Shown piece by piece: positions 43,031-54,315 of a DNA stretch of 64,000 nucleotides. The notes below the pieces were generated by a model. That model saw only the letters and a list, made by a program, of their open reading frames with translations. It had not been told where the DNA came from and did no database searches. Within the stretch, counting starts at the first letter, position 1. Every line of letters begins with the position of its first letter. The position numbers and the translations under genes were made by a program. Source of the DNA: Anadara kagoshimensis (taxonomy: Eukaryota; Mollusca; Bivalvia; Arcoida; Arcidae); the NCBI GenBank assembly GCA_021292105.1, contig CM037872.1, forward strand, positions 11,930,791 through 11,994,790. The letters are read 5' to 3'.

Positions 43031-44589
43031 TATAATATTTTATTTAATTTATATGAAAAACTAATGGGTATCTTTTACAGTTACATCTTATGAAATTTGA
43101 ATGAAAATCCAAATCTGCTGAGTAGAGACAAACGGAAGTTATTTTTTGTATTAAGCATTATTTCCTTATTCTGTAAAATTGGAGAAAAAACTACAATTGT
43201 TTTTTATTAAGTCCATGCCACTCAATCTATTTGTTTGATGTTATCATGCGTATTTGTTAGTGTTTATATATCTTTTTTGAAGTAAATTCGAAGAACACAC
43301 TTACATCTGAGTTCATTTTCAATTATTTTTTAGATGGAATTTATTTGTGTCTTAAATAAATTCATCATCTAAAAAGCAGTGCTAAATTGTTCAATGTATT
43401 GTATTCGGTAAATTTGCTGAAATACATTTTATACTCTTTTTTCTCTAATTTCAACATATCAAAATATTTTGATATCAGACCAAGTATTACTGAGGAATAG
43501 ATTTCCGAAACGAAAAAATGCTGCAAAATTGAAACATGTTAAGTAATTATTATAACGGAATTTGATAAAGTAGTAAAATCCCAATTCCATATCATTTTCG
43601 TGTGTGAGTGGGGCGTTAGGTCGTCAACGGTCTTTGGATAAATGAAGTACTTGTTCCTACGTCAAACCTATATTTTGGTTCTCTCTACCAATGGTTTTTC
43701 TTAAACGTCTCTTTTGATTACATCGTCAGAGGCCGTCAACACAGACGTTCGTTTCTCTCTGTCTTGGGACAAATGTTGTACTTCTCCATACCATACGTTC
43801 AACCTTTGTCTTCTTCATGTCTCTTTTGGTTACATTTTGCCTTTTAGTGTCAACATCGATCGCATACCTACTATTGCCCTATACAGTTGCTTTTTCTTTC
43901 TTTGAATTGCTAAAGTAGTTAAATGCACGCTGTACTTTTAACACTGATTATCACGCGTCCATCATTTGTAACATTTATTAATTCTATTTGAAGGGCATCG
44001 ATTGTTTTTTATCCTTATATAGACAGTCTTACTTCAAAGCCATGACAAAAATCGTCCAGTAAAGTGTATTCTATAGATATCGGAAATGAATATGTCAGCA
44101 GGACTCAAATGACAGAAATGTTAATTGAGTGCGTTTGAAATTCCCATAAAGATTTTCTTTTCGGCATCAACGCATTTTACCGGAACGGGAAATGACAAAC
44201 AGCGTGGGTTGTAGATTTACTGCAAAAGGATATCCATATTAATCAATTGTCAAGGAATTAGCAATAATCTTGTTCTATTTAGAAAATTAATTTGGTTATA
44301 GATAATTTCTTTGTTAACTTTGCTTTGGAATGTGATTTGTAAATAAATATGTTTGTTGATTTTAGATAATTCGTAAAAAACAATTAACAATACATTTAGA
44401 AATAAGAGAAATCTTTATGTTTACTTATTGATTAAGTATTAACTTGATGTTTATCATACATCGCTTATTTTGTTATATTTTCTATCGATCAAACAGAAGC
44501 CTAGATTTTTCATGTTCTGTAAAATTGATCAGAATACCGAAAGACGGGTAAAAACTATACAGACTGCGATATTATTTAAACATTTGAAC
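43031..44589. other. Non-coding stretch
   Basis: I see no gene or clear repeat here. Open frames are short and AT-rich. 43590-43880 has lower AT content than its surroundings (43714-43905 is an open frame of 63 codons) but no recognisable motif. Confidence 0.4.
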
Positions 44590-44900
44590 TTCAAACAAAA
44601 AGTGAGACCGAGTTTTCCTGAAGGGCAAGGACCTCTTGTCTAAATAGCTAGAACAGCCACATTTAAAATCAAAGAACATGAATATGGGTGACGTCAAATA
44701 TATTCAGATGATTTTGGACAGACACATCATACTAATCAATATTTTGATGACGACCATAAAACTTTTCAGGCCCCTGATAAGCCTAGACCCGCAATATTCC
44801 TTGGCCAACAAATGATTTGTAAGTTGTAAGCAGCTTATTCCGTCGTATAAAGTTCTCGTAGTGAGAACATGTTAAATGCCCGGCGCGCGAAGCAGCATAA
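44590..44900 (-). pseudogene. Penelope-like element C-terminus and 3' UTR
   Basis: Reverse strand shows KFYGRHQNID, as in PLE C-terminal ends, with an in-frame stop, joined to the reverse 3' UTR signature (AAGTGAGACCGAGTTTTCC, AGGGCAAGGACCTCTTGT, TAGCTAGAACAGCC). Confidence 0.7.
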
Positions 44901-44949
44901 TTTTACAAAGAAGGAAATCTTCTTAATACAACTAAACATTATTCCAAGA

Positions 44950-45790
44950 AATATATAGGTTTGTAATAACTATAAAACTTCGTTTGGTAAATTAATTTGA
45001 AATGTTGTTATAAATGTATATTAAGTTAATTCTGAAAAAAACAGTTTTAATCTGATCATAAAATTATGAAGCTTTTACATTTATTTAGAGTTTCAATATT
45101 TTTTAAGAATTAGTTTTGGTGCAACGGATTACCCCCAGGCGTATGATTAATTGTGAATAAGCATAACAATTCATGTAGTACATTTAATTTTAAAAGTTTT
45201 AATAAATAATCAATTTATTCCGATTCAATCCTTAGTCTTTAATAGTTAATTCTAAAATTTGAATTTTATCTTAAAATTTAGGACTCCTTACATCTCAATG
45301 GGGCTTCAGTAAATTGTTTTTAAATTAAGTATCGGTGCATATGTTTTTCTCCAAACGTTAAGTACGGTTAAGTTTTAGTGAGCAATAACAGTTCATTTAG
45401 TCGACGTAATTTCAAGTTTTAATAAATAATCAATTTATTTCGAGAAAGATTTTAAGTTAATCAAATATATTTATTAGTTAATTCTAAAATTTGAATTTAA
45501 GCAAAATATTTAGGAGCCGTTACATCTCAACGAAGCTTCAATGTTTTAGAGATTAACTATTGATCCAAAGGTTTTCCTACATGCGTTAAGTACGATAAAT
45601 GCTAGGTAAGCATAACAATTCATGTAGCAACTAAATTTCAAAAGTTTTAATAAGTTAATTCTGATACAGTTTTTAAGATAATAAATAATATTTACAAGTT
45701 AATTCTGAAATTTGAATTTCACTATAAAATTTAGGAGCCTTACATTTCAATAGACCTGTGATATTATAAAAACTAATAACTATTTATGCA
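44950..45790 (+). repeat. Diverged tandem repeat, about 225-bp period, 3 clear copies plus a partial
   Basis: The block CATAACAATTCATGTAG, AAAAGTTTTAATAA, AGTTAATTCTAAAATTTGAA, AAATTTAGGAGCC-TTACAT-TCAA recurs from about 45160, 45383 and 45607; a weaker earlier copy starts near 44950. Copies are strongly diverged, so the array is old. No ORF. Confidence 0.75.
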
Positions 45791-45879
45791 TTTGCAAAAG
45801 TTTTATTCTGGAATTTGGTACAAATTTAATCTACTTTATTAGGTTATCTTACCAAAGAGTACATAACTACAATCATACA

Positions 45880-46110
45880 GACATGTCTAAAGTTTAACAC
45901 TGAAATAACGAAAAGGAGTCGTGTTCGGTTGCAGAGTATAAAGACAATAAATGGCCGAAAAGGTAAAAAGAACTTGGATAGATAGAATCTAAAAAAGAAT
46001 TGCTGAGATGTAGCTTCCAATATGCAAAAGACTGACGATAAGGCATCAACTCATTGACTAGTGTTAAACTTTTATAGGCCTGTACTATAATTTTCGATGT
46101 TAGTGGATTA
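45880..46110 (-). repeat. R4 copy
   Basis: Shares AGTTTAACACTGAAATAACG, GGCCGAAAAGG, GCTGAGATGTAGCTTCCAAT and GTTAAACTTTTATAGGCCTG with 61740-61940. A 73-codon open frame here is incidental. Confidence 0.5.
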
Positions 46111-46427
46111 AACATATTTTCAGAAAATAATGATTTCTATAATATTAAATATGATTAAATTAATGGAACGGATTAAATATCGTAATGACACAGCATTTCA
46201 TGTTCGTTCTTGGTCTAATTTTTCATTTGTGTTTACAAAGTCGTATAGGATTTTAAATGAGGATCCAACGAAGCAATGATGTATAGCTCAGTCGGAATTT
46301 TTTGACAAAACTGCGATGAAATGATTGACAAGATTAAAGAACAAACTAAAATCAAATAATCGCTGTAATAACCACGTATAATGTTATTTAGATAACTTAT
46401 TGTAATAATAAATACCATATGGTAGGT

Positions 46428-46765
46428 AGAGCAAGGAAGCAAGCCGCTTACAAATTAAATTTTTCACACAAAGGATATTAAATAGGCTTATCAAGGCACT
46501 CCAAGGTGTTTTTTTACCGTCATCACAATATTGTTGTTTTTTATTCCCAAATTACTTTTGATATATTTGTCGCCCCCTAGTTCCACGTTCTTTTCATTCT
46601 CAACTTTGATTATAAATGTGGCTGCTCTAGCTATCTGAAATGGGTCCTTGTCCCTCTTGAACACCCGGTCTCACTTTCCTTGTGGAAGTTGACATTTTTA
46701 ACTAATTTGGTAATTTCCACGTTTTTTACCTTTATTTTAGTATCTTGATTTAGACTCTGTATACC
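46428..46765 (+). mobile_element. PLE C-terminus and 3' UTR fragment
   Basis: AAGCAAGCCGCTTACAAATTA corresponds to the SKLLTNKLLTKG end of the PLE frame. Then come ATAGGCTTATCAAGGCACTC, CGCCCCCTAGTTCCACGTTC, TTTTCATTCTCAACTTTGAT and TGGAAGTTGACATTTTTAAC, in PLE order. Confidence 0.65.
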
Positions 46766-46773
46766 AATTTCCC

Positions 46774-46935
46774 GTGTATTTGACGTCCCATAGTTTCATG
46801 TTCCTTTCATTTTCAATTCGGTAAGCTTGCTCTACAGAAGGTACTTACCCTTCCGAAACGTCCGGCCTCACTTCTTTACTTCAGCAGTTTCAAATTATTT
46901 ACTTTGGGATTTTGGTTTGGGTATGGATTCATGTC
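46774..46935 (+). mobile_element. Second PLE 3' UTR fragment in tandem
   Basis: It repeats TTTGACGTCCCATAGTTTCA, TTCCTTTCATTTTCAATT and ACTTACCCTTCCG directly after the copy ending at 46765, in the same orientation. Confidence 0.65.
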
Positions 46936-47214
46936 TTTTGTTCTTGTATGTTATCATGCTATCAAATTATTTTATTCAAACTAAGGATTTAATGTCGAAT
47001 CGGCGGCTCATGGCGGCCCTATATCTTGTTTTTTTTGACAAATGTTATTAATCTCTTAGCACACCTACTGTCATTCGGCAGCCCGAGCTACTACACAAAT
47101 GCTCCAGAAGGGTAAGTACCTACTGTTGTCATATCCTTGCGTCTACAATTTGTTTATAAGTAGCTAGCTTGCTTCTTTGTATAACTTATTCATTGGGAAA
47201 TAAAAAAAACCCAT

Positions 47215-47335
47215 ATTAATCCATGTCCAAATCAGAGTCAAGAACAAAGTAAAAAGCTTTGAAACTGATAAGTTAGGTTAACACGTGAAATTCCACCAGG
47301 GAAGTGAGGACGGGTGCTCGGGAAGGACGAGAAGG
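47215..47335 (-). mobile_element. PLE 3' UTR fragment
   Basis: TTAATCCATGTCCAAATCAG, AAAAGCTTTGAAACTGATAA, CCACCAGGGAAGTGAGGACG and GGGAAGGACGAG; reverse orientation. Confidence 0.65.
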
Positions 47336-48366
47336 TTGCAAGTTTCAACTACAATCTGAATGAATCCATGCACACATTTATTTATTATCATAGCCATCTT
47401 CTAAGGCTACTGTGTGCTTTACAAAAACTTGACATAAATACAAATGTCTTCGTTTAAATAAGACATTATATAGCTAACTTGTGTATAGACGAATGTACCA
47501 CATTTTTATATAAATTTTAATTTTATGTTGTGTTTATTGATGGTCTTGATCTATTTCTGATCATATATTTCATAATCACCGACTTTGCGTTTGTAATGCC
47601 GTCGCTGAATTGTTGTTAGTGAAATTCATTGAAATAGATTTAAAACAAACATATTTCACCGGTACATAACCAATTAACGTAGATGTTAAGTGGGCAATAT
47701 CAACCGTAATACAGTCAATTTGTGCAGGACGTCATTTCTGTCAAGGTATCGTGACATCATGTTTCCATGACCTAATACAAAACGCGGTAAATCGGTTGAT
47801 CTCTTTCAGCGCTATTTTAGTTAAATGATACATTGACCGTCATTCAGTTATATGTTTCGTTTTCTTGTTGTTTATTACATTGTGCATGTTCTTAAGGTAT
47901 TGATCCTTTCTCAATCATAAGGCATCAATAGCCAAAACGTCTCAAGCGTGCTCTAACGGACATCAGTGCATCTCGCCTTATCCCGCTCGAGGCAAATCCC
48001 ATTAAAGAAACTTTGTCAGTTCGCTTGCTGTCACGTTCATTTTCTCCGGAAAGTAGATTCTCCTAGCATCGCTAAACTAAGTGTCAAGATATAAGTCGAA
48101 CTTTTTATTATATTAACATTGTTGTTTGGTCTTTGTATTGTAAGAAATACACTACTGTTTAAATTTGCTGTTAGCAAAACTCTAAAAATCCTCTAAAACG
48201 AAGGTTTACTACCTCATATAGAACAATTTGGTTAAATATATTTTGATTCTTTCAAATATTTTTCAACTCCTTGGGAAAAATTTATTGTTTTACATTTTTC
48301 GTCCAAGCACTGATTAGTATTTGTACTCCAAAATTGCTGTTTAGTGTTTTAAGATAAAATTAACAC
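47336..48366. other. Non-coding stretch
   Basis: No gene or repeat recognised. Confidence 0.4.
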
Positions 48367-48368
48367 TA

Positions 48369-48841
48369 CTGTAGGAACCACTGTGGCTGTGACAGTGAAA
48401 TTCTCTTTATATCCATAGAAAATCAAATAAATTCGAATAAAGTTTAATATTTTTCACTTGTACCTAGTCGTAACAGGAAATCTGTATGCGCATCCGCGAT
48501 TGTCATAAAGTATGTCTGTAAAAAGGAAAATGTTGGCAGTATGGGGATTTTGCACATGCGAAAATGACGATGTTTACACCGGAAGTGATGTCCTTGGTGA
48601 CGTTTTACGTCATATGCGCAACAGAAGCCGCCATTTGCATGGTTTTCAACATGTTAAATCCCCATAGCACCAACGTTTTTCCCTATGCAGATATATTTTG
48701 GACTAATTGCGGATGCGCATACAGATTTCCTGTTACGACTAGGTACAAGTAAGTGAAAAATATCGATCTTTATTCAAATTTATTTGTTTTTCTATGGATA
48801 TAAAGAGAATTTCACTGTCACAGCCACAGTGGTTCCTACAG
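48369..48841. mobile_element. Terminal-inverted-repeat DNA element, 473 bp
   Basis: The left arm starts CTGTAGGAACCACTGTGGCT and continues with GTGACAGTGAAATTCTCTTT, ATATCCATAGAAAA; the right arm is its reverse complement to the last base (…AGCCACAGTGGTTCCTACAG). Similarity continues inward to TACCTAGTCGTAACAGGAAA / CCTGTTACGACTAGGTAC and GCGCATCCGC / GCGGATGCGC, so each arm is about 130 bp or more. TA flanks both ends (48367-48368, 48842-48843). No transposase is inside, so it is non-autonomous. The TA target would fit Tc1/mariner-like mobilisation, but that is inference. Confidence 0.88.
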
Positions 48842-48922
48842 TAGTAGAGTATGTAATTTCATATCGGTTACATTTAAATGAAATATTCCTATTTCTTTCT
48901 TTGGTGCGTTTTGTGTTTAAAT

Positions 48923-49047
48923 CACTACGGTAGCTCAGTTGGTAGAGTGTTCGCTTGGTATGTGGGAAGTCGAGGGTTCGAACCTCGGTGTGAGGCTAGC
49001 CAAGATTGGAAAATTGGCAGTGACTGTTCTTTAGCCAAGCAAAGTAA
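48923..49047 (+). mobile_element. tRNA-derived SINE head, 3' truncated
   Basis: CTACGGTAGCTCAGTTGGTA (A box), GGTTCGAACCTCGG (B box) and the body to TTCTTTAGCCAAGCAAAG, after which the sequence diverges. It could be mistaken for a tRNA gene, but it continues into SINE body sequence. Confidence 0.8.
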
Positions 49048-49139
49048 TCAGTAAGCCATTAAGTAATCTACGATAGATTTTTATAAATAGACAATCTGTC
49101 TCATCATATTGTGCATTTGATGTAAAGCAATGCAAAATA

Positions 49140-49265
49140 TGTCGGACATACATATTAGATGCTAACCCTTCCTGAGCACCTGGCATCACTTCCCTGGTGG
49201 ACAATCACCTGTTTAAATTTGCCTGTTATTATAATTTATAATTTTCTTTGTGGTTGTGACTTGTA
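49140..49265 (+). mobile_element. PLE 3' UTR fragment
   Basis: TAGATGCTAACCCTTCCTGA, GCACCTGGCATCACTTCCCT and TTTAAATTTGCCTGTTA in PLE order, diverged. Confidence 0.55.
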
Positions 49266-49549
49266 TTTTTGTTTTTGATCAAGTAGATTCCCCAGAAAAT
49301 GTAATGAAATCGTGAATTTGCAGTTTGCTTCCAATAATAAAAAACAAATACACAAAACACGCTTAAGATATCGAAAATTTATTTCTTATATGATAGAAAC
49401 TGCATTTTAGATTTGACTTTGTATTGTTGTATAGATTTTACATAATTCTGTTTTCATACATATTAGTCGAATGTTCTCATTCTAGGCGAAATGTTTGTCT
49501 GCATTTATAGAATAAATAATTGCATTGAAAATTAATATATACATGTATA

Positions 49550-49690
49550 TATATTTGGCCCTGTGGTATCTTTTCAAATTTTGATAACAATTTTTGTTTT
49601 ATAATTTTAGTCAAAGCACTACTAATAAAGGAATTGTATACCAAAATGGACGTCTAGTGCTGTAAAATTAAAACTGGTATAATATATATA
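49550..49690 (+). mobile_element. PLE terminal segment with decayed hammerhead
   Basis: Opposite orientation to the copy at 40978. The hammerhead span 49615-49661 has both stem I strands (AGCACTA, TAGTGCT) and the GTC triplet, but the cores read CTAATAAAG and AAAAT instead of CTGATGAG and GAAAC, so no activity is expected. Confidence 0.65.
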
Positions 49691-50407
49691 TATATATAGC
49701 TTCTATTTTGCTGTGGTTTTATTTTTTCGCTATACTGTCGTTCCAGTGTATTCCCGCGAATATAAAACCACCGTGAAAATACAGCATTTTTTGGCATTCA
49801 GTAATGCTGCTTGAGACGACCGCGAAAATTTGACATCGCGAAAACAACAGCCATCATAAAACCGTCAAAATTTGACACAGTGAAAACAAGCACTATACAG
49901 TATTTTAATTATTCGATATTTTAAGTAGAATCCTTTTAAGTAGTTACGCTGAGATCCATTAATAGCTACTGGATTTACATTTGTAACTTATAATAATCAT
50001 GAAAAATTACTTTCATAAAATTGAAATATAGCAGATTTTGCAGTATTTGTAAGTAAAATGATGATTTCATGAACACCCGGTCTCAATGTTAGTTCGTCAT
50101 CGTGTATTTATGTTGATCCAATAATATATGCCTTGATAGTATTCTTTATTAGTTCAAGTCTGGACGGTTGTGTGAACTGCATTGTGTATGATATTGAAAC
50201 AACAATGACACAAATGTATTGAACAAACATGAAGGAATATATTAAATGTTGCCGTTGCAATAACATGTTGCTTCTATTTTCATATTTCAAAGTAACTAGG
50301 ATTTCAATTCTACTTAATTTACATCGACGGTATTTAGTATTTCTGAAACTAAATTTTGGTGGTTTGCAAAACTTGCACCAGAAATATATTCCTCATAATA
50401 TCGAAAT
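49691..50407. other. Intergenic stretch
   Basis: 49735-49905 is a CGCGAAAA / GTGAAAAT-rich repeat-like stretch. Short open frames at 50108-50417 on both strands overlap each other and show no family features. Confidence 0.35.
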
Positions 50408-50578
50408 AACTATTTAAAATGCTGGACAAAATCGTCAGGTATTTGATAAAAAAGGAAAGGATATGCTGTTAATGTAAAATGTTGTGTCAGAAAGAACTAC
50501 TTAAAATGCTGAACAAAATCGTCAGCTATATGATAACAAAGGATATGCCGTTAATGTACATCGTTTGTGTCAAAATAA
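50408..50578 (+). repeat. 87-bp tandem duplication
   Basis: AACTATTTAAAATGCTGGAC starts at 50408 and AACTACTTAAAATGCTGAAC at 50495. The copies share ACAAAATCGTCAG, TATTTGATAA / TATATGATAA, and GGATATGC-GTTAATGTA. It lies downstream of the peptide gene at 50790. Confidence 0.85.
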
Positions 50579-50789
50579 TAAACGAACTGCCTCAAACCGT
50601 AATTCATCAATTTCCAATTCAGTGGAAGGAGAACGAATTGTAAACATATACACAATAACTCATGGTAGGAAAATAATTCTTGAAGTTTAAAAATATAATT
50701 TTGAAACAACAAAAGAGTAACACTGGAAATATCGGGGGAACTGTTGATTCAAATGCATGATCAATTATTTGTAACTGCACATTATTTGT

Positions 50790-51149
50790 TCAAGGTGTGC
50801 GTTTAATTCCGAAAACCTTCCAATTCTGCAGATTATTACCGAAAGGATTATAACTTCCAAATGCTCTTGAGCCAGATCCCATTTCTCTTTTGATCTGAGG
50901 TTGTCCAAATAGGTCTTGCCAATTCATCAATTTGTTGTAATCAGCAGCGAATCCATTAGGATTACCGCCGAATCCAGCCCGTTTGCGCCATTTTTGATAT
51001 AACGCTTTCCATCTTGAAAAATCGTCGCTGGATTTGTCCAATGAAGGACGATCACTGTCTGCGCCGAATCTTTTATCGTCTGCAATAACGGATGCTAATA
51101 CAATAACTGAGATGCATAGAATTACGTGTGGTAGGTATCTGGTTTCCAT
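50790..51149 (-). CDS. Secreted neuropeptide-like precursor, 119 residues
   Basis: A complete small precursor. Residues 1-23 are a signal peptide (METRYLPHVILCISVIVLAS VIA). The rest is partitioned by basic sites: DDKR (about 26-27), KWRKR (55-57), QIKR (87-88) and GIKR (116-117), leaving three peptides of about 27-30 residues and a TP tail. The peptides share an aromatic pattern near their C-termini: RWKALYQKW, NWQDLFGQ and NWKVFGI. The first peptide is acidic/Ser-rich, the others are Gly/Asn/Phe-rich. None ends in Gly before the basic site, so no amidation is predicted. I do not recognise a named neuropeptide family. A 3' splice site (TATTTTATTTCAG) lies 6 nt before the ATG, suggesting a 5' UTR intron. 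The stop is TGA. Confidence 0.8.
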   Translation of the reverse strand: METRYLPHVILCISVIVLASVIADDKRFGADSDRPSLDKSSDDFSRWKALYQKWRKRAGFGGNPNGFAADYNKLMNWQDLFGQPQIKREMGSGSRAFGSYNPFGNNLQNWKVFGIKRTP

Positions 51150-51168
51150 CGTTCTCTGAAATAAAATA
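51150..51168 (-). other. Candidate 3' splice site just upstream of the peptide-precursor ATG
   Basis: The minus strand reads a T-rich tract ending TTTATTTCAG, then AGAACG and ATG. This supports an upstream non-coding exon and decides in favour of this ATG as the start. The 5' exon could not be located. Confidence 0.5.
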
Positions 51169-51789
51169 AATATATGTAGACATTAATTTGAGTAGGCACA
51201 CGTATGTATTTTAGGTAACATCCCAATATGCTGAATTCGACACTCAACGTCGACGCCTTGTGACAAAACACGCAAGTTATTGCACCCAGCAGGTGTTTAT
51301 TATTAGGAAATTATAAAGAATTATATCGCTGCGTGTGATTTTCTAGCCATGTTTTATGTAACCATTATGCATCATTGTCGCATTTTACCCAACTGACGTC
51401 ATTGGCGTTGATTTTATACTACAGCCTTTATAAAACAATTACATTTTCATGAGCAAAGTAAAATTGAGAAAATAAATGAACATGAGATGCCAAATAGATC
51501 CAGAAAATGAATGACTGCGTCCGAATTTATGTCTGATTACATATATTAATTAAGTTATTAGATGGGTCAATTTCTTGTGGTAATGAATTTAAGCTTTGTG
51601 TGGATACTGATATAATGATGTTTGCAGTAACTAGATTTCGAAAAAAGACAATGCTGTAGTGGAGAAACATTGTTTTACGCATCAGCCAAGATTTTAAACC
51701 GATATCAAGATGTTAGTTCAGGGATATGGGAGGAAACTAGTGCCCGGCAAAAACGCGCAAAGGAAATTTCTCACAACGATTTGTTCGAA
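51169..51789. other. Intergenic stretch
   Basis: No gene or repeat recognised. The 5' UTR exon and promoter of the minus-strand peptide gene may lie here or farther right. Confidence 0.35.
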
Positions 51790-51870
51790 ATTGGATTCGA
51801 ACCTGGATGGAAAGAGGCAGAGTGATCCGTAAATCTGACCTTGAGACCATTGGAGCACTCGTGCCCGCAA
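51790..51870 (-). mobile_element. tRNA-derived SINE head of a second family
   Basis: Minus strand: A-box-like TGGTCTCAAGG (51839-51849) and perfect B box GGTTCGAATCC (51793-51803), spaced as in a tRNA, preceded by CGGGCACGAGTGCTCCAA. The acceptor stem does not close and the sequence differs from the main SINE family, so I call it a tRNA-like SINE head, not a tRNA gene. Confidence 0.6.
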
Positions 51871-52760
51871 AACTGAATTCGAAGCATTGACATTTCTGTA
51901 TACTGTAAACGTATTTAATTTTGCATGTGTTTTCCTCAGTGTAAAACAGTTAGACATATCCGCGTTGTTAAATGTTCGCGTTTTTTAAATATGCACTATG
52001 TCACAAACGCACAATATAATTATCGCTCAGTATCAATTTTCGCGCGAAACAAACGACAGCACAATAAGCAAATATTAGTACATTGCGAAATGAATACGTT
52101 TACATATTGTGTGTATGTATAATGCAATTATGTCGACTCCTAAAACAAGCAAAATCGATAAGGTAGATTGATTGAAAAGTTAATCATCGTCAGGTACTAT
52201 GATATCATTCATAATTTAATCAGAAATATCTGAAAATAGGTCTTCTGGAGAATGATCCATACTATTATATCTTTCACTTAGTCTCTGTTTACCAAAAATA
52301 TAAAATTACATTTGACCTCAATTTGATAGATTGAAAACCCATCTGGTCTTAAGCTAAATTTGATATACGACAGTGTATATTCTAATAAAAAAGCAATTAT
52401 ATCCTACTATTGGGTGGTAATTATTTTACCAAGTAAATCAATGTTAAGGAAAACGGTGAATCAGGTTGAAGTATTTTGCAGAAGTGTAACAAAAAAAGGA
52501 AGGGCTGATCCTTCTTAACCACGCATTTACTTTAAAAGTTTAACTTTAAAATAACGAAAGAACAAAGGTAAAATTTGATTGCCGATTTTCTTGTCAAGCA
52601 ATGATAGTTACGACATTCGTTTTAACGAAATAAACATAACCAAATTAAAAGAACACCGAGGCATGTTCAAACACAGTCTAAAAAAGTAAGAACTTGGTTC
52701 AATATGTGAATGGGTATTCCGGTGGAAGGATAAACAACTCTTAATTACCTAGCTAGACTC
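51871..52760. other. Non-coding stretch
   Basis: Nothing recognised; an open frame at 51925-52122 has no features to support it. Confidence 0.35.
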
Positions 52761-52764
52761 GTTT

Positions 52765-52915
52765 TCTGTATAAAAAACAAACATACTAATCTGTTCAAAT
52801 CACAATCCAGATTCAAAGTAAAAAACTTTAAAACTGGCAAGTTAGGTTAAACACGTTTAACCAGGGAAGTGAGGCCGGGTGCTCCCGAAAAATAAACACC
52901 TTCTGGCTAGCTTCA
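52765..52915 (-). mobile_element. PLE 3' UTR fragment
   Basis: ACATACTAATCTGTTCAAAT, AAAACTGGCAAGTTAGGTTA and AGGGAAGTGAGGCCGGGTGC; reverse orientation and well preserved. Confidence 0.7.
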
Positions 52916-53695
52916 TATATCATTTATATAATGTTAATCCCTCTGTCGTCTTGTCTCCATCACAAGTTCACTATATTTTAACAGAGCATTTTTGAGGTAG
53001 AGAGGAGTTACAAATTTGTTCTGCTGGTAATGAGCCTGAAATAGTCATTTAACCTTGATCATACTTGCTCAGAACACAAGTATATAAGGATTTCATTTCT
53101 ATTTCCAATTAATCATTAATAAATTTAAGTTTTCATCGTATTATGATGATTCAGTATGAAATCGAAATCCAATGAATGGCACAAATATTTGATATATACA
53201 AGTGTTATCAAGTTCCTTTTTAATAAGGCTTGTTTTGTTTTATTTTAAATGTTTTATGTATGTATGAGCTAATGCCTGTGAAATAAGTCGGATATTTTAG
53301 GATTATCCATTAGTACTCTTACACTCTTAGTACTTAGTTTCTTCAACTAGGTTCAAATTCGACGTCTGTCTGTCGAACATTCCGTATTCTTGCACCATCC
53401 AAGACCCGGTCGCTTCGATAAAAGAAAAGGAATTTTGACTGGAGTTCAGATAATTCTTCCACTGAACTACAATAGTACTATCACCAACAGTACATTCGTA
53501 ATATTATAATCAACGGTAAGTGAATGGGAATCCACTTGAATGTAAAATCACAATGGCGCCTGATCCATTTTGCGCATGAACGTAAATGGTCTTATTTTAG
53601 AACTTAAAGTCAAAGCAGCTTTAAGATTAAATAATACAATGCCTATGTTTATCAATGTTGACAATATTTCAGAATTATCAAAAATGCAATTGACT
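52916..53695. other. Non-coding stretch
   Basis: No gene seen. 53340-53480 has tRNA-SINE-like words (ATTCGACGTCTG, CAAGACCCGGTC) too weak to call. Confidence 0.3.
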
Positions 53696-53850
53696 TCCAT
53701 TAATTCCACGTTCTTTTCTGTCATAATTTTGATTTCACATGTGGCGGGCATAGCTAGCTAAACAGGATGCCGCCATTTCTCTTCCGGGTCATCCGGTTTA
53801 AGCCCAATGGTCGAAGTTCAGTGTTTAATTTCCAATTTTTAAAGTTCTTG
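53696..53850 (+). mobile_element. PLE 3' UTR fragment
   Basis: TCCATTAATTCCACGTTCTT, TTTGATTTCACATGTGGCGG, GCATAGCTAGCTAAACAGGA and CTTCCGGGTCATCC, in PLE order. Confidence 0.65.
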
Positions 53851-53867
53851 CTTTCATTTTATGTAAT

Positions 53868-54070
53868 GATTTGAAAATTGTCTGGTATGTTGGTGTTCTG
53901 TACCTTAAGGACCAAAAGAAAATATACTTTGTGATTTGAAAATTGTCTGGTATGTTCGGGTTCTGTTCCTTAAGGACCAAAAGAACAAATACCTTGCGAT
54001 TTTAAAATTGTCTGGTATGTTCGTGTTCTGTTCCTTAAGAATCAATGAAAAAATACCTTCGCGAAATTAA
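53868..54070 (+). repeat. 65-bp minisatellite, three copies
   Basis: Copies start at 53868, 53933 and 53998, each with TGAAAATTGTCTGGTATGTT (or TTAAAA...), GTTCTG-ACCTTAAG and ACCAAAAGAA; a fourth begins at 54063 and breaks off. Confidence 0.9.
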
Positions 54071-54315
54071 AAATTGTTTTTACGTGTTATTAGAATTACT
54101 GGAGGATAATTATTATATCTATTTGTAGAGGCATTATCTATTTATGCTTTGTTGTTTTGTTCATATGATGTAAAACTAAAGACGTAACATGTTTGAAAAA
54201 TAATGTTAGTTTAACAATTAATCCTTATTATTTCCTCTTTTTCATGTCATCATCGTGAAAATGACAGATAAGTGAAGATAATTATCAGGAAATTATGGAT
54301 TTGAATTACTTTGTG

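Noticed and set aside
45894..46115. 73-codon minus-strand protein
   Set aside because: It lies wholly within a dispersed repeat (R4) and has no domain or signal.
46827..47051. 74-codon plus-strand protein
   Set aside because: It overlaps a PLE 3' UTR fragment and unrelated sequence; composition is that of translated repeat.
48923..49000. A tRNA gene (A and B boxes, tRNA-like spacing)
   Set aside because: The sequence continues into the SINE body, and the acceptor stem does not pair; it is a SINE head.
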